Made by a program: the position numbers and the translations under genes. The notes beneath the pieces were generated by a model. The model saw only the letters and a program-made list of their open reading frames with translations. It did not search any database and was not told where the DNA came from. Shown in pieces: positions 1 to 8,797 of a stretch of 27,579 nt of DNA (the stretch's first letter is position 1; every line of letters starts with the position of its first letter). The stretch comes from JAFKKF01 sp035651055 (lineage in GTDB: Bacteria > Pseudomonadota > Alphaproteobacteria > Rhizobiales > Kaistiaceae), in contig DASRGK010000134.1 in NCBI GenBank assembly GCA_035651055.1, positions 1 through 27,579 on the forward strand, given 5' to 3'.

Positions 1-1
1 C

Positions 2-286
2 AACGCTGTCGTCATTCTCGACGAGGCGCAGAACACGAGTTCGATGCAGATGAAGATGTTCCTCACCCGGCTCGGCGAGAACTCGCGCATGATCGTGACC
101 GGCGACCCGACCCAGATCGACCTGCCGAGCGGTCAGGTGTCGGGCCTCGTCGAGGCGACCAATCTGCTCCGCGGCGTGCAGGGCATCGCGCAGATTCGCT
201 TCACGGCGGCAGACGTGGTTCGCCATCCGCTGGTTGCCCGCATTGTCGAGGCCTATGACAGGCAGACGCCGAACCCGCCCGGCTAG
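2..286 (+). CDS. phoH: PhoH-like ATPase, C-terminal fragment (5' end outside window)
   Basis: This is the last 94 residues of a PhoH family P-loop NTPase; the reading frame is open to the left edge, so the start and Walker A lie upstream. The fragment opens with the Walker B segment (VVILDEAQN) and continues with the conserved stretch TGDPTQIDLP, both hallmarks of the PhoH helicase-like fold. PhoH2/PhoH proteins are cytoplasmic and linked to RNA metabolism; the exact role is unsettled. In alphaproteobacteria the gene is regularly followed by ybeY, which processes rRNA, and here the ybeY start lies inside the phoH 3' end. I am confident of the family, not of the biochemical role. Confidence 0.95.
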   Translation, partial: NAVVILDEAQNTSSMQMKMFLTRLGENSRMIVTGDPTQIDLPSGQVSGLVEATNLLRGVQGIAQIRFTAADVVRHPLVARIVEAYDRQTPNPPG

Positions 287-797
287 ACCGGCGCCGGTTG
301 CCGTCGAGATCGTGGTCGAAGCCGGCGACTGGACCGGCCTCACCCGGTTGCGTCCGAGATTGCGGAAAGCGGTCCTGGCCGCCGCTTCGGCAAGCGGACG
401 GGCGATCGCCGCCGGAGGCGAGACGGCGATCGTCCTTTCCAGCAACCGCAGGGTCCGCGCCCTCAATCGGCGCTACCGCGGCAAGGACAGGCCTACCAAC
501 GTTCTCTCCTTCCCCGCGTCTCCGCCCGGCAAGGAATATGGGCCGCTCCTCGGCGATATCGTGCTCGCGCAGGAGACCGTGGCAGCCGAAGCGAGCGAGC
601 AGGAGATCCCACTCTCTCACCACATTATCCATTTGGTAATACACGGCTTTTTGCATCTGCTCGGCTACGACCACGAAATCGAAAGCGAAGCTGTTGCGAT
701 GGAGCGGCTGGAAACCACTATATTGCGGGGGCTGGGCGTACCGGATCCGTATGCCGGCCAGGGCAACAGGGGGAGCGGCGCCCCGGAGAAGCGATGA
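255..797 (+). CDS. ybeY: Endoribonuclease YbeY (rRNA maturation factor)
   Basis: YbeY is a zinc-dependent single-strand endoribonuclease acting in 16S rRNA 3' maturation and ribosome quality control. The metal motif HGFLHLLGYDH is present near the C-terminus (histidines about 130, 134 and 140 of 180 residues), preceded by the conserved RPTNVLSFP segment and LGDIVLA. I chose the ATG at 255, which gives 180 residues, a normal length; TTG codons at 234 and 243 in the same frame are alternatives. The gene overlaps the end of phoH by about 32 bases and shares an ATGA overlap with corC, so translation of the three is probably coupled. The N-terminal 15 residues are Arg/Pro rich and poorly conserved in the family. 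Confidence 0.95.
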   Translation: MTGRRRTRPARPAPVAVEIVVEAGDWTGLTRLRPRLRKAVLAAASASGRAIAAGGETAIVLSSNRRVRALNRRYRGKDRPTNVLSFPASPPGKEYGPLLGDIVLAQETVAAEASEQEIPLSHHIIHLVIHGFLHLLGYDHEIESEAVAMERLETTILRGLGVPDPYAGQGNRGSGAPEKR

Positions 798-1831
798 GCC
801 AGGCGGAGTCCCAGAAACCACTGCCCGATGGCGAGGCCGGTCAATCCGGTGCCGAGCGCAGCCCGGAGGGCTGGCTCGACCGGCTGAAGGCCGCGGTCAG
901 CCGCCTCAAGGCCCCGGCATCGTTCCGGGAGGATCTGGCCGAGGCCCTCGCCAATGACGATGTTGCCGACAGCTTCACCGCCGAAGAGCGGGCGATGCTC
1001 GGCAACATCCTGCGGCTGCGCGACGTGCGGGTCGCCGATGCGATGGTGCCGCGCGCCGATATTGAAGCGGTCGAGGTCGGCACGACGCTCGGCCAGCTTT
1101 TCCTCCTCTTCGAGAAGTCCGGCCACTCGCGCATGCCGGTCTACCGGGAGACGCTCGACGATCCGGTCGGCTTCGTCCACATCAAGGACCTCGTTCACTA
1201 CGCCACCAAGGCGGCGGCCACGCCCGCGGCTCCCGGCAAGCGGGTCCGCAAGAAGGCCGGCGGCGGCCCCGACCTTGGCAAGGTCGACCTGACCAGGACG
1301 ATCGGCGACGCGGCGCTGGTGCGGAACATTCTTTTCGTCCCGCCGTCGATGCCGGTCACCGCGCTGCTCGCCAAGATGCAGGCGACGCGGATGCAGATTG
1401 CCCTCGTCATCGACGAATATGGCGGCACCGACGGGCTCGTCTCCCTGGAGGACGTCGTCGAGATGGTTGTCGGCGATATCGAGGACGAGCACGACGACGA
1501 GGAAGGTCCGATGATCGTGCCGGACGGTGACGGCTTCATCGCCGACGCCCGCGCCGATTTGGCCGAGGTCTCCAAGGCCGTCGGCATGGACCTCGCCGCG
1601 GGCGAGGATAACGACGAGATCGACACCGTCGGAGGCCTCGCCGTCAGCATTGCCGGGCGCGTCCCGGTCCGCGGCGAGCTCATCGCCGTGAAGGACGGCC
1701 TCGAGTTCGAAATCCTCGACGCCGACCCGCGCCGGATCAAGCGCCTGCGCATCTATCGCCGCGACGACGGGCCCAAGCCCGAGCCGCGGCGCCGCAAGAC
1801 CGGGACCGGCGAGACCGCTCCCGAGGCTTGA
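794..1831 (+). CDS. corC: CorC/HlyC-type CBS-domain protein
   Basis: A 345-residue cytoplasmic protein of the CorC/TlyC group. After a charged N-terminal stretch (1-60) come two CBS modules (about 75-225, with MVPRADIEAVEV and the second-CBS signature VIDEYGGTDGLVSLEDVVE) and a CorC_HlyC transporter-associated C-terminal domain (about 245-325). It lacks the DUF21 membrane segment found in CNNM-type magnesium exporters, so it is the soluble CorC form, historically tied to Mg/Co resistance. A Lys/Arg-rich insert lies between the two CBS repeats (around residues 140-160). It starts within the ybeY stop (ATGA overlap). The family is certain; the actual substrate or partner is not known. Confidence 0.92.
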   Translation: MSQAESQKPLPDGEAGQSGAERSPEGWLDRLKAAVSRLKAPASFREDLAEALANDDVADSFTAEERAMLGNILRLRDVRVADAMVPRADIEAVEVGTTLGQLFLLFEKSGHSRMPVYRETLDDPVGFVHIKDLVHYATKAAATPAAPGKRVRKKAGGGPDLGKVDLTRTIGDAALVRNILFVPPSMPVTALLAKMQATRMQIALVIDEYGGTDGLVSLEDVVEMVVGDIEDEHDDEEGPMIVPDGDGFIADARADLAEVSKAVGMDLAAGEDNDEIDTVGGLAVSIAGRVPVRGELIAVKDGLEFEILDADPRRIKRLRIYRRDDGPKPEPRRRKTGTGETAPEA

Positions 1832-1875
1832 CCCGGGAATCGCGCCACCGGACCTTGGCCCTGCCACGATTCGCG

Positions 1876-1904
1876 CCGAGACATCGCTCGGGCGCGAGTC
1901 TCGG
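1876..1904 (+). other. Inverted repeat next to the lnt ribosome binding site
   Basis: CCGAGAC (1876-1882) and GTCTCGG (1898-1904) can pair as a 7 bp stem with a 15-base loop. The 3' arm runs into the lnt Shine-Dalgarno (GGGGAAGG, about 1903-1910), so the fold could modulate access to it. Only the pairing is seen; any function is inference. Confidence 0.3.
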
Positions 1905-1918
1905 GGAAGGCCGACGGG

Positions 1919-3532
1919 ATGCCGAAAATCGCTGACCGGATCGTCGTCCTGTGGGGATGGCGGCGCTTCCTTTTGTCCCTCGTCGCGGGCGGTGCATCCG
2001 CGCTTGCTCTGCCGCCATTCGGCGCTTTTCCGCTCCTCTTCCTGACCTTTCCGGTGCTGATCTGGCTCCTCGACGGCGCAACGCCGGCGCGCTCGGGCCG
2101 CTTCTTGGCGCGCGTCCTTCCGCCCTTCTTGGTCGGCTGGAGCTTCGGCTTCGGCTATTTCCTCGCCGGCCTCTGGTGGATCGGCGCCGCCTTCCTCGTC
2201 GATGCCGACCAGTTCGCCTGGGCCATGCCGCTCGCCGTCATCGCGCTCCCCGCCGGCCTGGCCCTGCTCTGGGGCCTCGGCGCCGCCGTGGCGCGGCTTG
2301 TCTGGCCTGAGGGCTGGGTTCGCATCGTCATCTTCGCCGTCTGCCTTTCCGGCGTCGAATGGCTGCGCGGCCACCTCCTCAGCGGTTTCCCGTGGAATGC
2401 GGTCGGCTACGCGCTCACTCCGGCGCCGCTCTTCATGCAGTCGGCCTCACTCATCGGCATCTGGGGTCTGACGCTTGCCGCGTGTCTCATCTTCGCGGCG
2501 CCGGCCCTCCTCGCCGATGCCGGTCGGCCGGGCCGCGGCAGGTGGGTCTTCATCGGCGTCGCGATTCTCCTTCTCGCCGCCCACGTCGGTTACGGCGCCT
2601 GGCGTCTGTCTTCGGCGAGCGATGCGACGGTGCCCGATATCCATCTCCGCATCGTCCAGCCGGCGATCCCGCAGGACGACAAATGGCGGCCCGAAAAGGG
2701 CGACGAGATTCTCAAGCGCTACCTCGACCTGAGCGATGGCGCGACCGCGCCCGGGCGCACCGGCATAGCCAGCGTCACCCACCTGATCTGGCCCGAATCG
2801 GCGTTCCCCTTCCTGCTGACCGAGCGGCCGGAAGCCCTGGCCGCGATTGCCGCGCTCCTGCCGGACGGGACGACGCTCATCACCGGCGCCGCGCGCAGGG
2901 ACCCGTCGGCGGGAGACGCGCGCGGCGCGCCGGTCTTCAACAGCGTCTATGTCATCGACGACAAGGGCGAGATCCGCGGCGCCTACGACAAGGTCGACCT
3001 CGTCCCCTTCGGCGAGTTCCTGCCGTTCCGCTCGCTGTTCGAATCGCTCGGCCTGCGCCAGCTCATCGCGCTGCCGGGCGGCTTCGCCGCCGGGACGGCG
3101 CGCCGCACGCTGGAAGTGCCCGGCGCGCCGCTGATGCAGCCGCTCGTCTGCTACGAGATCATCTTCCCTGGCGCGGTCATTGCTCCCGGCCCGCGTCCGG
3201 GCTGGCTGGTCAATGTCACCAACGATGCCTGGTACGGCAATACGCCGGGTCCGCGGCAACACCTCCTCCAGGCCCAGGTCCGCGCGGTTGAGGAAGGCCT
3301 GCCCATCGCCCGCGCCGCCAATTCCGGCATCTCGGCCATCATCGATGCGTACGGGCGAATCACGAGGAGTCTGCCGCTCGGCGACGTGGGTATTCTCGAC
3401 GGCGACTTGCCGCAGGCGCTTGTGCCGCCGCTCTACGCGCGGTTCGGCGACCTAGTGTTTCTGGCGCTGTTGGGGCTCAGTTTATTGTCGGCAGCTTGTG
3501 GACAATTAACCTCGATTTTGCGGCGCAATTGA
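1919..3532 (+). CDS. lnt: Apolipoprotein N-acyltransferase
   Basis: Lnt transfers an acyl chain from phospholipid to the N-terminal cysteine of apolipoproteins in the inner membrane, the last step of lipoprotein maturation. The 537-residue protein has a hydrophobic N-terminal half (several membrane helices in about residues 15-225) and a C-terminal nitrilase domain. The catalytic triad is recognisable: Glu about 293 in WPESAFPF, Lys about 358 in YDKVDLVPFGEF, and Cys about 411 in LVCYEIIFP. A last membrane helix (FLALLGLSLLSAACG) ends the protein. The ATG at 1919 has a good Shine-Dalgarno 8 bases upstream. In Sinorhizobium the equivalent gene is known as actA and is needed for acid and copper tolerance (established from that species, not from this sequence). 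Confidence 0.96.
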   Translation: MPKIADRIVVLWGWRRFLLSLVAGGASALALPPFGAFPLLFLTFPVLIWLLDGATPARSGRFLARVLPPFLVGWSFGFGYFLAGLWWIGAAFLVDADQFAWAMPLAVIALPAGLALLWGLGAAVARLVWPEGWVRIVIFAVCLSGVEWLRGHLLSGFPWNAVGYALTPAPLFMQSASLIGIWGLTLAACLIFAAPALLADAGRPGRGRWVFIGVAILLLAAHVGYGAWRLSSASDATVPDIHLRIVQPAIPQDDKWRPEKGDEILKRYLDLSDGATAPGRTGIASVTHLIWPESAFPFLLTERPEALAAIAALLPDGTTLITGAARRDPSAGDARGAPVFNSVYVIDDKGEIRGAYDKVDLVPFGEFLPFRSLFESLGLRQLIALPGGFAAGTARRTLEVPGAPLMQPLVCYEIIFPGAVIAPGPRPGWLVNVTNDAWYGNTPGPRQHLLQAQVRAVEEGLPIARAANSGISAIIDAYGRITRSLPLGDVGILDGDLPQALVPPLYARFGDLVFLALLGLSLLSAACGQLTSILRRN

Positions 3533-3730
3533 CACAAATCGCATCTAAGCGTCATTTTCCCCTGTCCGCTATGTCAGACAAGATGCGGCCCACTCGTTTG
3601 GGTGACCGCATCTGGCCGTTTCGGGTGGCAATGGATTAGAATGATCGCGCAACCCGAGCGCAGCTGGCAGGCGAGGGGTCCAACAACGCGTCGCTTGACG
3701 AAGTCGAGTGGCAGCCAAGAAGAGAGCCAG
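3529..3730 (+). promoter_or_regulatory. Leader of the PraR-type regulator with a possible promoter over the lnt stop
   Basis: A perfect -35 hexamer TTGACA (3529-3534) overlaps the lnt stop codon. At 17 bases the -10 position reads TCATTT, a poor match, so the promoter is plausible but weakly supported. The rest of the 200-base leader is noticeably richer in A and T than its surroundings. No riboswitch or terminator was recognised in it. Confidence 0.3.
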
Positions 3731-4150
3731 ATGGCCACAAAGAAACAACCAAATCCGATTGATATTCATGTCGGTAGCCGGGTAAGACTTCGTAGAATGA
3801 TGCTAAGCATGAGCCAGGAAAAGCTTGGCGAGAATCTTGGTATCACTTTCCAGCAGATTCAGAAATACGAAAAGGGCACGAACCGGATTGGCGCGAGCCG
3901 CCTGCAGCACATTGCGCGCGTCCTCCAGGTCCCGGTATCGTTCTTCTTTGAGGACGCACCGGGCGGCGCGGCGGAACAGTCGGGTGCCGGTATGGGCGAG
4001 CCGAAATCGGCAAGCTACGTGGTTGACTTCCTCTCCAGCTCCGAGGGCCTGCAGCTCAACCGCGCTTTCCTGCGGGTGAAGGACGCCAAGGTGCGGCGGA
4101 AGATCATCGATCTCGTCCGCTCGCTGGCGGGTGAGGACGCCGAGGCCTGA
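3731..4150 (+). CDS. praR: XRE-family regulator, PraR/PhrR type
   Basis: A 139-residue DNA-binding protein with a Cro/C1-type helix-turn-helix at about residues 15-70 (SRVRLRRMMLSMSQEKLGE, FQQIQKYEKGTNRIGASRL), then a low-complexity linker and a C-terminal helical segment. This compact regulator between lnt and metK is a conserved feature of rhizobia, where homologues are called PraR or PhrR; they repress attachment, biofilm or Reb genes and respond to acid in some species. I chose ATG 3731 (MATKKQPNPIDIHVGSR) because it has AGAAGAGAG upstream and matches the family start. The open frame reaches back to 3602 but that extension looks like leader. The symbol rests on synteny and motif, so specific targets here are inference. 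Confidence 0.88.
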   Translation: MATKKQPNPIDIHVGSRVRLRRMMLSMSQEKLGENLGITFQQIQKYEKGTNRIGASRLQHIARVLQVPVSFFFEDAPGGAAEQSGAGMGEPKSASYVVDFLSSSEGLQLNRAFLRVKDAKVRRKIIDLVRSLAGEDAEA

Positions 4151-4326
4151 TCGCCTTCGGTCGCGCGAATCCTCCGCATTTCTGACAGGGGCAGGGGTGC
4201 GGCGGCATTGCTTTGGGTAGCCGGCGCATCGCTGGTTGACCCGTTTGGCGTTCAGTGAAAGAAAACGGCGCGAGGCTGGGCGCGATGACTGCCCGGCCCT
4301 TTTCGGCGTAGGACGGGGCGAAACCG

Positions 4327-5499
<1,173 letters not shown>

Positions 5500-5522
5500 C
5501 GCCGGACAAACGGGCGCCGCCG

Positions 5523-6227
5523 TTGCTACGGCGCGACCGGCTCTGGGGCCGCCGCAAGGGCAAGAAACTCTCCGCGCGGCGCACGGGGCTGATGGAAACG
5601 GTCTACCGTCGGCTGGCGCTCGACCTCGATCGCCCCGCTCCCGGCGAACTCGGTTCGCTTTTCGCCGCGCCGGTCGCCGATATCCATCTCGAGATCGGCT
5701 TCGGCGGCGGCGAGCGGCTGCTTGCGGCGGCGCGCGCTCATCCCGAAGACGGCTTCATCGGCGTCGAGCCGTTCCTCAACGGCCTCGCCAAGGCGGTTGC
5801 TTCCATAGCCGATGACGGCGACCGCAATGTCCGGCTCTTCGGCGGCGACGCCGCGGACCTGCTCGCCTGGCTTCCCGCTCGCTCGCTGGTCGAGGTCGGG
5901 CTGTTCTATCCCGACCCCTGGCCGAAACGGCGGCACTGGAAACGCCGTTTCGTCCGGCCCGAGAATCTCGACCTCATCGCGCGCGCGCTTCGCCCGGGCG
6001 GGCGGTTCCGCTTTGCCAGCGACGTGCCGTCCTATGTCGAGTGGACGCTGATGCACATGCTCCCGCGCCCGGACTTCGAATGGACGGCCGGGGGCCCGGA
6101 CGACTGGCGGCTGCCCTTCGCGGACTGGATTGAGACCCGCTACGAGGCCAAGGCGCGCCGGGCGGGCCGGATATCCACCTATCTCGCATACCGGCGCACG
6201 GAAGTTCCGGCTAAGCCGTTGAGTTGA
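5523..6227 (+). CDS. trmB: tRNA (guanine-N7-)-methyltransferase
   Basis: TrmB methylates G46 in the tRNA variable loop using S-adenosylmethionine. The SAM-binding motif LEIGFGGGERLL (about residues 56-67), IGVEPFLNG, the catalytic FYPDPWPKRRHWKRRF stretch and the C-terminal FADWIETRYEAKA are all present. The frame is open far upstream through metK, so the start is not decided by a stop. I chose TTG 5523, giving 234 residues starting MLRRDRLWGRRKGKK, as in rhizobial TrmB. A CTG at 5496 overlapping the metK stop is an alternative. The ribosome binding site is weak either way, consistent with coupling to metK. Confidence 0.92.
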   Translation: MLRRDRLWGRRKGKKLSARRTGLMETVYRRLALDLDRPAPGELGSLFAAPVADIHLEIGFGGGERLLAAARAHPEDGFIGVEPFLNGLAKAVASIADDGDRNVRLFGGDAADLLAWLPARSLVEVGLFYPDPWPKRRHWKRRFVRPENLDLIARALRPGGRFRFASDVPSYVEWTLMHMLPRPDFEWTAGGPDDWRLPFADWIETRYEAKARRAGRISTYLAYRRTEVPAKPLS

Positions 6228-6264
6228 GGAAAGGTTCGCTCTATACACGACTCCGGTAGTCGCG
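6219..6264 (+). promoter_or_regulatory. Promoter and putative operator of the Rrf2 gene
   Basis: TTGAGT (6219-6224) and TATACA (6242-6247) are spaced 17 bases apart, a plausible housekeeping promoter that starts within the trmB stop region. Immediately after the -10 lies the palindrome CGACT-N5-AGTCG (6248-6262), where a repressor would block initiation. The pattern CTATAC-N-CGA-N8-GTCG-N-G recurs at the same place in front of sbp (6839-6862). The pairing and recurrence are seen; that Rrf2 binds it is inference. Confidence 0.5.
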
Positions 6265-6284
6265 TTTAAGCTCGCCCTCAACTG

Positions 6285-6782
6285 ATGATTTCCCAAAAGG
6301 CCAAATACGCCTTCAAGGCGCTGCTCCACTTGGCACAGCAGCCGGAAGCGGCGTCCCTGCAGATCGAAGGGATCGCGGCCGCCGCCGAGGTGCCGCGGAA
6401 ATTCCTTGAGCACATTCTTCTCGATCTGAAGCGGAAAGGGATCGTCGCCAGCCGGCGCGGGCGGAGCGGCGGCTATATGCTGATCAAGCGCCCGCGCGAT
6501 GTCACCATCGGCAGTATCCTTCGCGCGATCGACGGACCGATCGCACCGCTTCCCTGCATCTCGCAGACCGCCTATCGGCGCTGTTCGGACTGCAAGGACG
6601 AGAAGACCTGCGCCGTGCGGCGGCTGTTCAAGGACACCTACGCCGCGACGCTTCTCCTCCTCGACGGCACGACCCTCGCCGACGTTGCCGAGCGCGGCGG
6701 CGAAATCCCCGTGAGACCGGCCGCCGACCGTTCCGCCCCGGCGTCCGTCGCCCGCGGCGAACAAACCGTTCCCGCGATCTAG
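6285..6782 (+). CDS. Rrf2-family regulator with four clustered cysteines
   Basis: A 165-residue Rrf2 winged-helix regulator: N-terminal MISQKAKYAFKALLHLA, recognition region around residues 25-60, wing RRGRSGGYMLIKRP (57-70). After it come Cys91, Cys100, Cys103 and Cys109 (C-x8-C-x2-C-x5-C), the region where IscR, NsrR and RirA bind Fe-S clusters. The family also includes CymR, the cysteine-metabolism repressor of Firmicutes, which has no cluster. It sits directly upstream of the sulfate transporter genes and shares a promoter motif with sbp, so I infer a local sulfur or cysteine-status regulator, possibly with an Fe-S cluster. The C-terminal 25 residues are disordered in appearance. No clear Shine-Dalgarno precedes ATG 6285. 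The exact ligand is unknown. Confidence 0.9.
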   Translation: MISQKAKYAFKALLHLAQQPEAASLQIEGIAAAAEVPRKFLEHILLDLKRKGIVASRRGRSGGYMLIKRPRDVTIGSILRAIDGPIAPLPCISQTAYRRCSDCKDEKTCAVRRLFKDTYAATLLLLDGTTLADVAERGGEIPVRPAADRSAPASVARGEQTVPAI

Positions 6783-6807
6783 TCAATTTTGGAACTGCAT
6801 TTCCCGG

Positions 6808-6824
6808 CCGCGCATTTTGCGCGG
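6808..6824. other. Small hairpin between the Rrf2 gene and sbp
   Basis: CCGCGC-ATTTT-GCGCGG forms a perfect 6 bp stem with a 5-base loop 25 bases after the Rrf2 stop codon. There is no T-run after it, so terminator function is weak. Its 3' arm overlaps the presumed -35 of sbp. Confidence 0.35.
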
Positions 6825-6862
6825 AACGGGCGGCTTTGCTATACCCGATCAACTATGTCGAG
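6817..6862 (+). promoter_or_regulatory. Promoter and putative operator of the sulfate transport operon
   Basis: TTGCGC (6817-6822) and TATACC (6840-6845) with a 17-base spacer form a plausible promoter upstream of sbp. The 24-base stretch 6839-6862 matches the one at 6241-6264 in front of the Rrf2 gene at 14 positions (CTATAC-N-CGA-N8-GTCG-N-G) and at the same offset from the -10. This suggests one regulator for both transcripts. Confidence 0.45.
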
Positions 6863-6915
6863 ATTAGGGAGTTAGACCGCCTCGCTTGCTCGCCTCACCC
6901 AAGGGAGAACGGCAA

Positions 6916-7941
6916 ATGGTCCGCTCGCGATACCGACGCTTCGTCATCGCTGCCTTTGTTGCCGGCTTGGCCATCCCCGCCATCGCGCAGGCTGCCGATA
7001 CGACCCTTCTCAACGTCTCCTACGACCCCACCCGCGAATTCTACAAAGCCTACGACGAAGTATTCGCCGCCTACTGGAAGGCGAAGACCGGCGACACGGT
7101 CACCATCCAGCAGTCGCACGGCGGCTCCGGCGCCCAGGCTCGCGCCGTCATCGACGGACTTGCCGCCGACGTCGTGACGCTCGCCCTCGAGGCCGATATC
7201 GACGCAATCGCGAAGAAGAGCGGCAAGATTCCCGCCGACTGGAAGAAGCGCCTGCCCGACGACAGCGCGCCCTACACCTCGACCATCGTCTTCCTCGTCC
7301 GCGCCGGCAACCCGAAGGGGATCAAGGACTGGGACGATCTTGCGAGGCCGGGCATCCAGGTGATCACGCCCAATCCCAAGACCTCGGGCGGCGCCCGCTG
7401 GAACTATCTCGCCGCCTGGGCCTACGCCAATTCGAAGGACGGCAACGACGAGCAGAAGACCCGCGACTTCGTCGCCGCCATCTACCGCAACGTGCCGGTT
7501 CTCGATACCGGCGCCCGCGGCTCGACCACCACATTCGCCCAGCGCGGCATCGGCGACGTCCTCATCTCGTGGGAGAACGAAGCCTACCTCGCGCTGAAGG
7601 AACTCGGCGCCGATCAGTTCGAGATCGTCGTCCCGTCGGTCTCGATCAAGGCCGTCCCTCCGGTCGCCGTGGTTGACGCCAATGTCGACCAGAAGGGCAC
7701 CCGGGCGGTCGCCGAGGAATACCTAAGGTATCTCTACAGCGACGAGGCACAGAAGCTGATCGCGAAGAACTTCTATCGTCCGGTCAATCCGAAGGCCGCC
7801 GACCCCGCCGACCTCAAGAAATTCGCCGACGTCAAGCTCGTCACCGTCGACGACCCGCAGTTCGGCGGCTGGGCGAAGGTCCAGGCCGCGCACTTCGCCG
7901 ACGGCGGCATCTTCGACCAGATCTACAAGCCGACGAACTGA
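6916..7941 (+). CDS. sbp: Periplasmic sulfate-binding protein
   Basis: The 341-residue substrate-binding protein of a sulfate (or thiosulfate) ABC importer. A Sec signal peptide (1-26, cleavage after AIAQA) precedes TTLLNVSYDPTREFYKAYD, the canonical start of mature Sbp/CysP proteins. QSHGGSGAQARAVIDGL, NPKTSGGARWNYLAAW and TTTFAQRGIGDVLISWENEA are family signatures that line the anion pocket. I chose ATG 6916 because AAGGGAGAA lies just upstream and it begins the signal peptide; a TTG at 6886 in frame has no such support. It is followed by cysT after 7 bases, and heads a four-gene transport operon. Sulfate versus thiosulfate preference cannot be read from sequence here. Confidence 0.96.
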   Translation: MVRSRYRRFVIAAFVAGLAIPAIAQAADTTLLNVSYDPTREFYKAYDEVFAAYWKAKTGDTVTIQQSHGGSGAQARAVIDGLAADVVTLALEADIDAIAKKSGKIPADWKKRLPDDSAPYTSTIVFLVRAGNPKGIKDWDDLARPGIQVITPNPKTSGGARWNYLAAWAYANSKDGNDEQKTRDFVAAIYRNVPVLDTGARGSTTTFAQRGIGDVLISWENEAYLALKELGADQFEIVVPSVSIKAVPPVAVVDANVDQKGTRAVAEEYLRYLYSDEAQKLIAKNFYRPVNPKAADPADLKKFADVKLVTVDDPQFGGWAKVQAAHFADGGIFDQIYKPTN

Positions 7942-7948
7942 CATCCGA

Positions 7949-8797
7949 ATGGCGCGGGCTTCCCCCCAGACGCTGCGCACGCCGAGCGTCATCCCGGGTT
8001 TCGGGATCACGCTCGGTTTCACGCTTTTCTATCTCTCGCTGATCGTCCTCATCCCGCTCGCCGCGCTCGTCATCCGGACCGGCGAGCTCGGCTTCGCCGG
8101 TTTCTGGAAGATCGCCGGCGACCCGCGCACGCTGGCGGCGCTTGAGATCAGCTTCGGCCTCTCGATCCTCGCCGCCGCCATCAACGCGGTGTTCGGCCTC
8201 CTGATCGCCTGGGTCCTCGTCCGCTATGATTTCCCCGGCAAGCGCCTGGTCGACGCTTTCATCGACCTGCCCTTCGCCCTGCCGACCGCCGTCGCCGGAA
8301 TCTCGCTCACCGCCATCTACGCGCCGAAGGGCTGGATCGGGCAGTTCCTCGCCCCGCTCGGCATCAAGATCGCCTATACGCCCGCCGGCATCCTGATTGC
8401 GCTCGTCTTCATCGGACTGCCCTTCGTCGTCCGCACCGTCCAGCCCGTCCTCGAAGACCTCGACCGCGAGGTCGAGGAGGCCGCCGCGACCCTCGGCGCC
8501 GAGCGCTGGCAGACGGTCTTCCGCGTTCTCATGCCGGCCGTGCTGCCGGCGCTGATGACCGGCTTCGCCCTCGCCCTCGCCCGCGCCGTCGGCGAGTACG
8601 GCTCGGTCGTCTTCATCGCCGGCAACATCCCTTACGTCTCGGAGATCGCCCCGCTCCTCATCATCATCCGCCTCAACGAATACGACTACGCCGGAGCCAC
8701 CACGATCGCGACGATCATGCTGGCGATCTCGTTCGTTCTGTTGCTGGCGATCAACCTCCTGCAGACCTGGCACCGGAAGAGGCTGGGCAATGTCTGA
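7949..8797 (+). CDS. cysT: Sulfate ABC transporter permease CysT
   Basis: A 282-residue inner-membrane permease with about six hydrophobic segments, paired with CysW to form the sulfate channel. The ABC-coupling EAA loop is visible as EEAAATLGAERWQTVFRVLMP at about residues 174-194. Other family marks are FIDLPFALPTAVAGISLTA and ARAVGEYGSVVFIAGN. It begins 7 bases after the sbp stop and overlaps cysW by 8 bases, so translation is likely coupled. CysT (also called CysU) is assigned over CysW by gene order and by the SVVFIAGN segment. Confidence 0.95.
   Translation: MARASPQTLRTPSVIPGFGITLGFTLFYLSLIVLIPLAALVIRTGELGFAGFWKIAGDPRTLAALEISFGLSILAAAINAVFGLLIAWVLVRYDFPGKRLVDAFIDLPFALPTAVAGISLTAIYAPKGWIGQFLAPLGIKIAYTPAGILIALVFIGLPFVVRTVQPVLEDLDREVEEAAATLGAERWQTVFRVLMPAVLPALMTGFALALARAVGEYGSVVFIAGNIPYVSEIAPLLIIIRLNEYDYAGATTIATIMLAISFVLLLAINLLQTWHRKRLGNV

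Noticed and set aside
665..2374. 569-codon open frame on the minus strand over corC and lnt
   Set aside because: It lies opposite two genes with clear families. Its translation is low-complexity Asp/Glu/Arg/Gly-rich, as expected from the antisense of GC-rich coding DNA.
4151..4326. Possible SAM riboswitch before metK
   Set aside because: I looked for SAM-II or SAM/SAH-like conserved cores and saw none. A covariance-model search would settle it.
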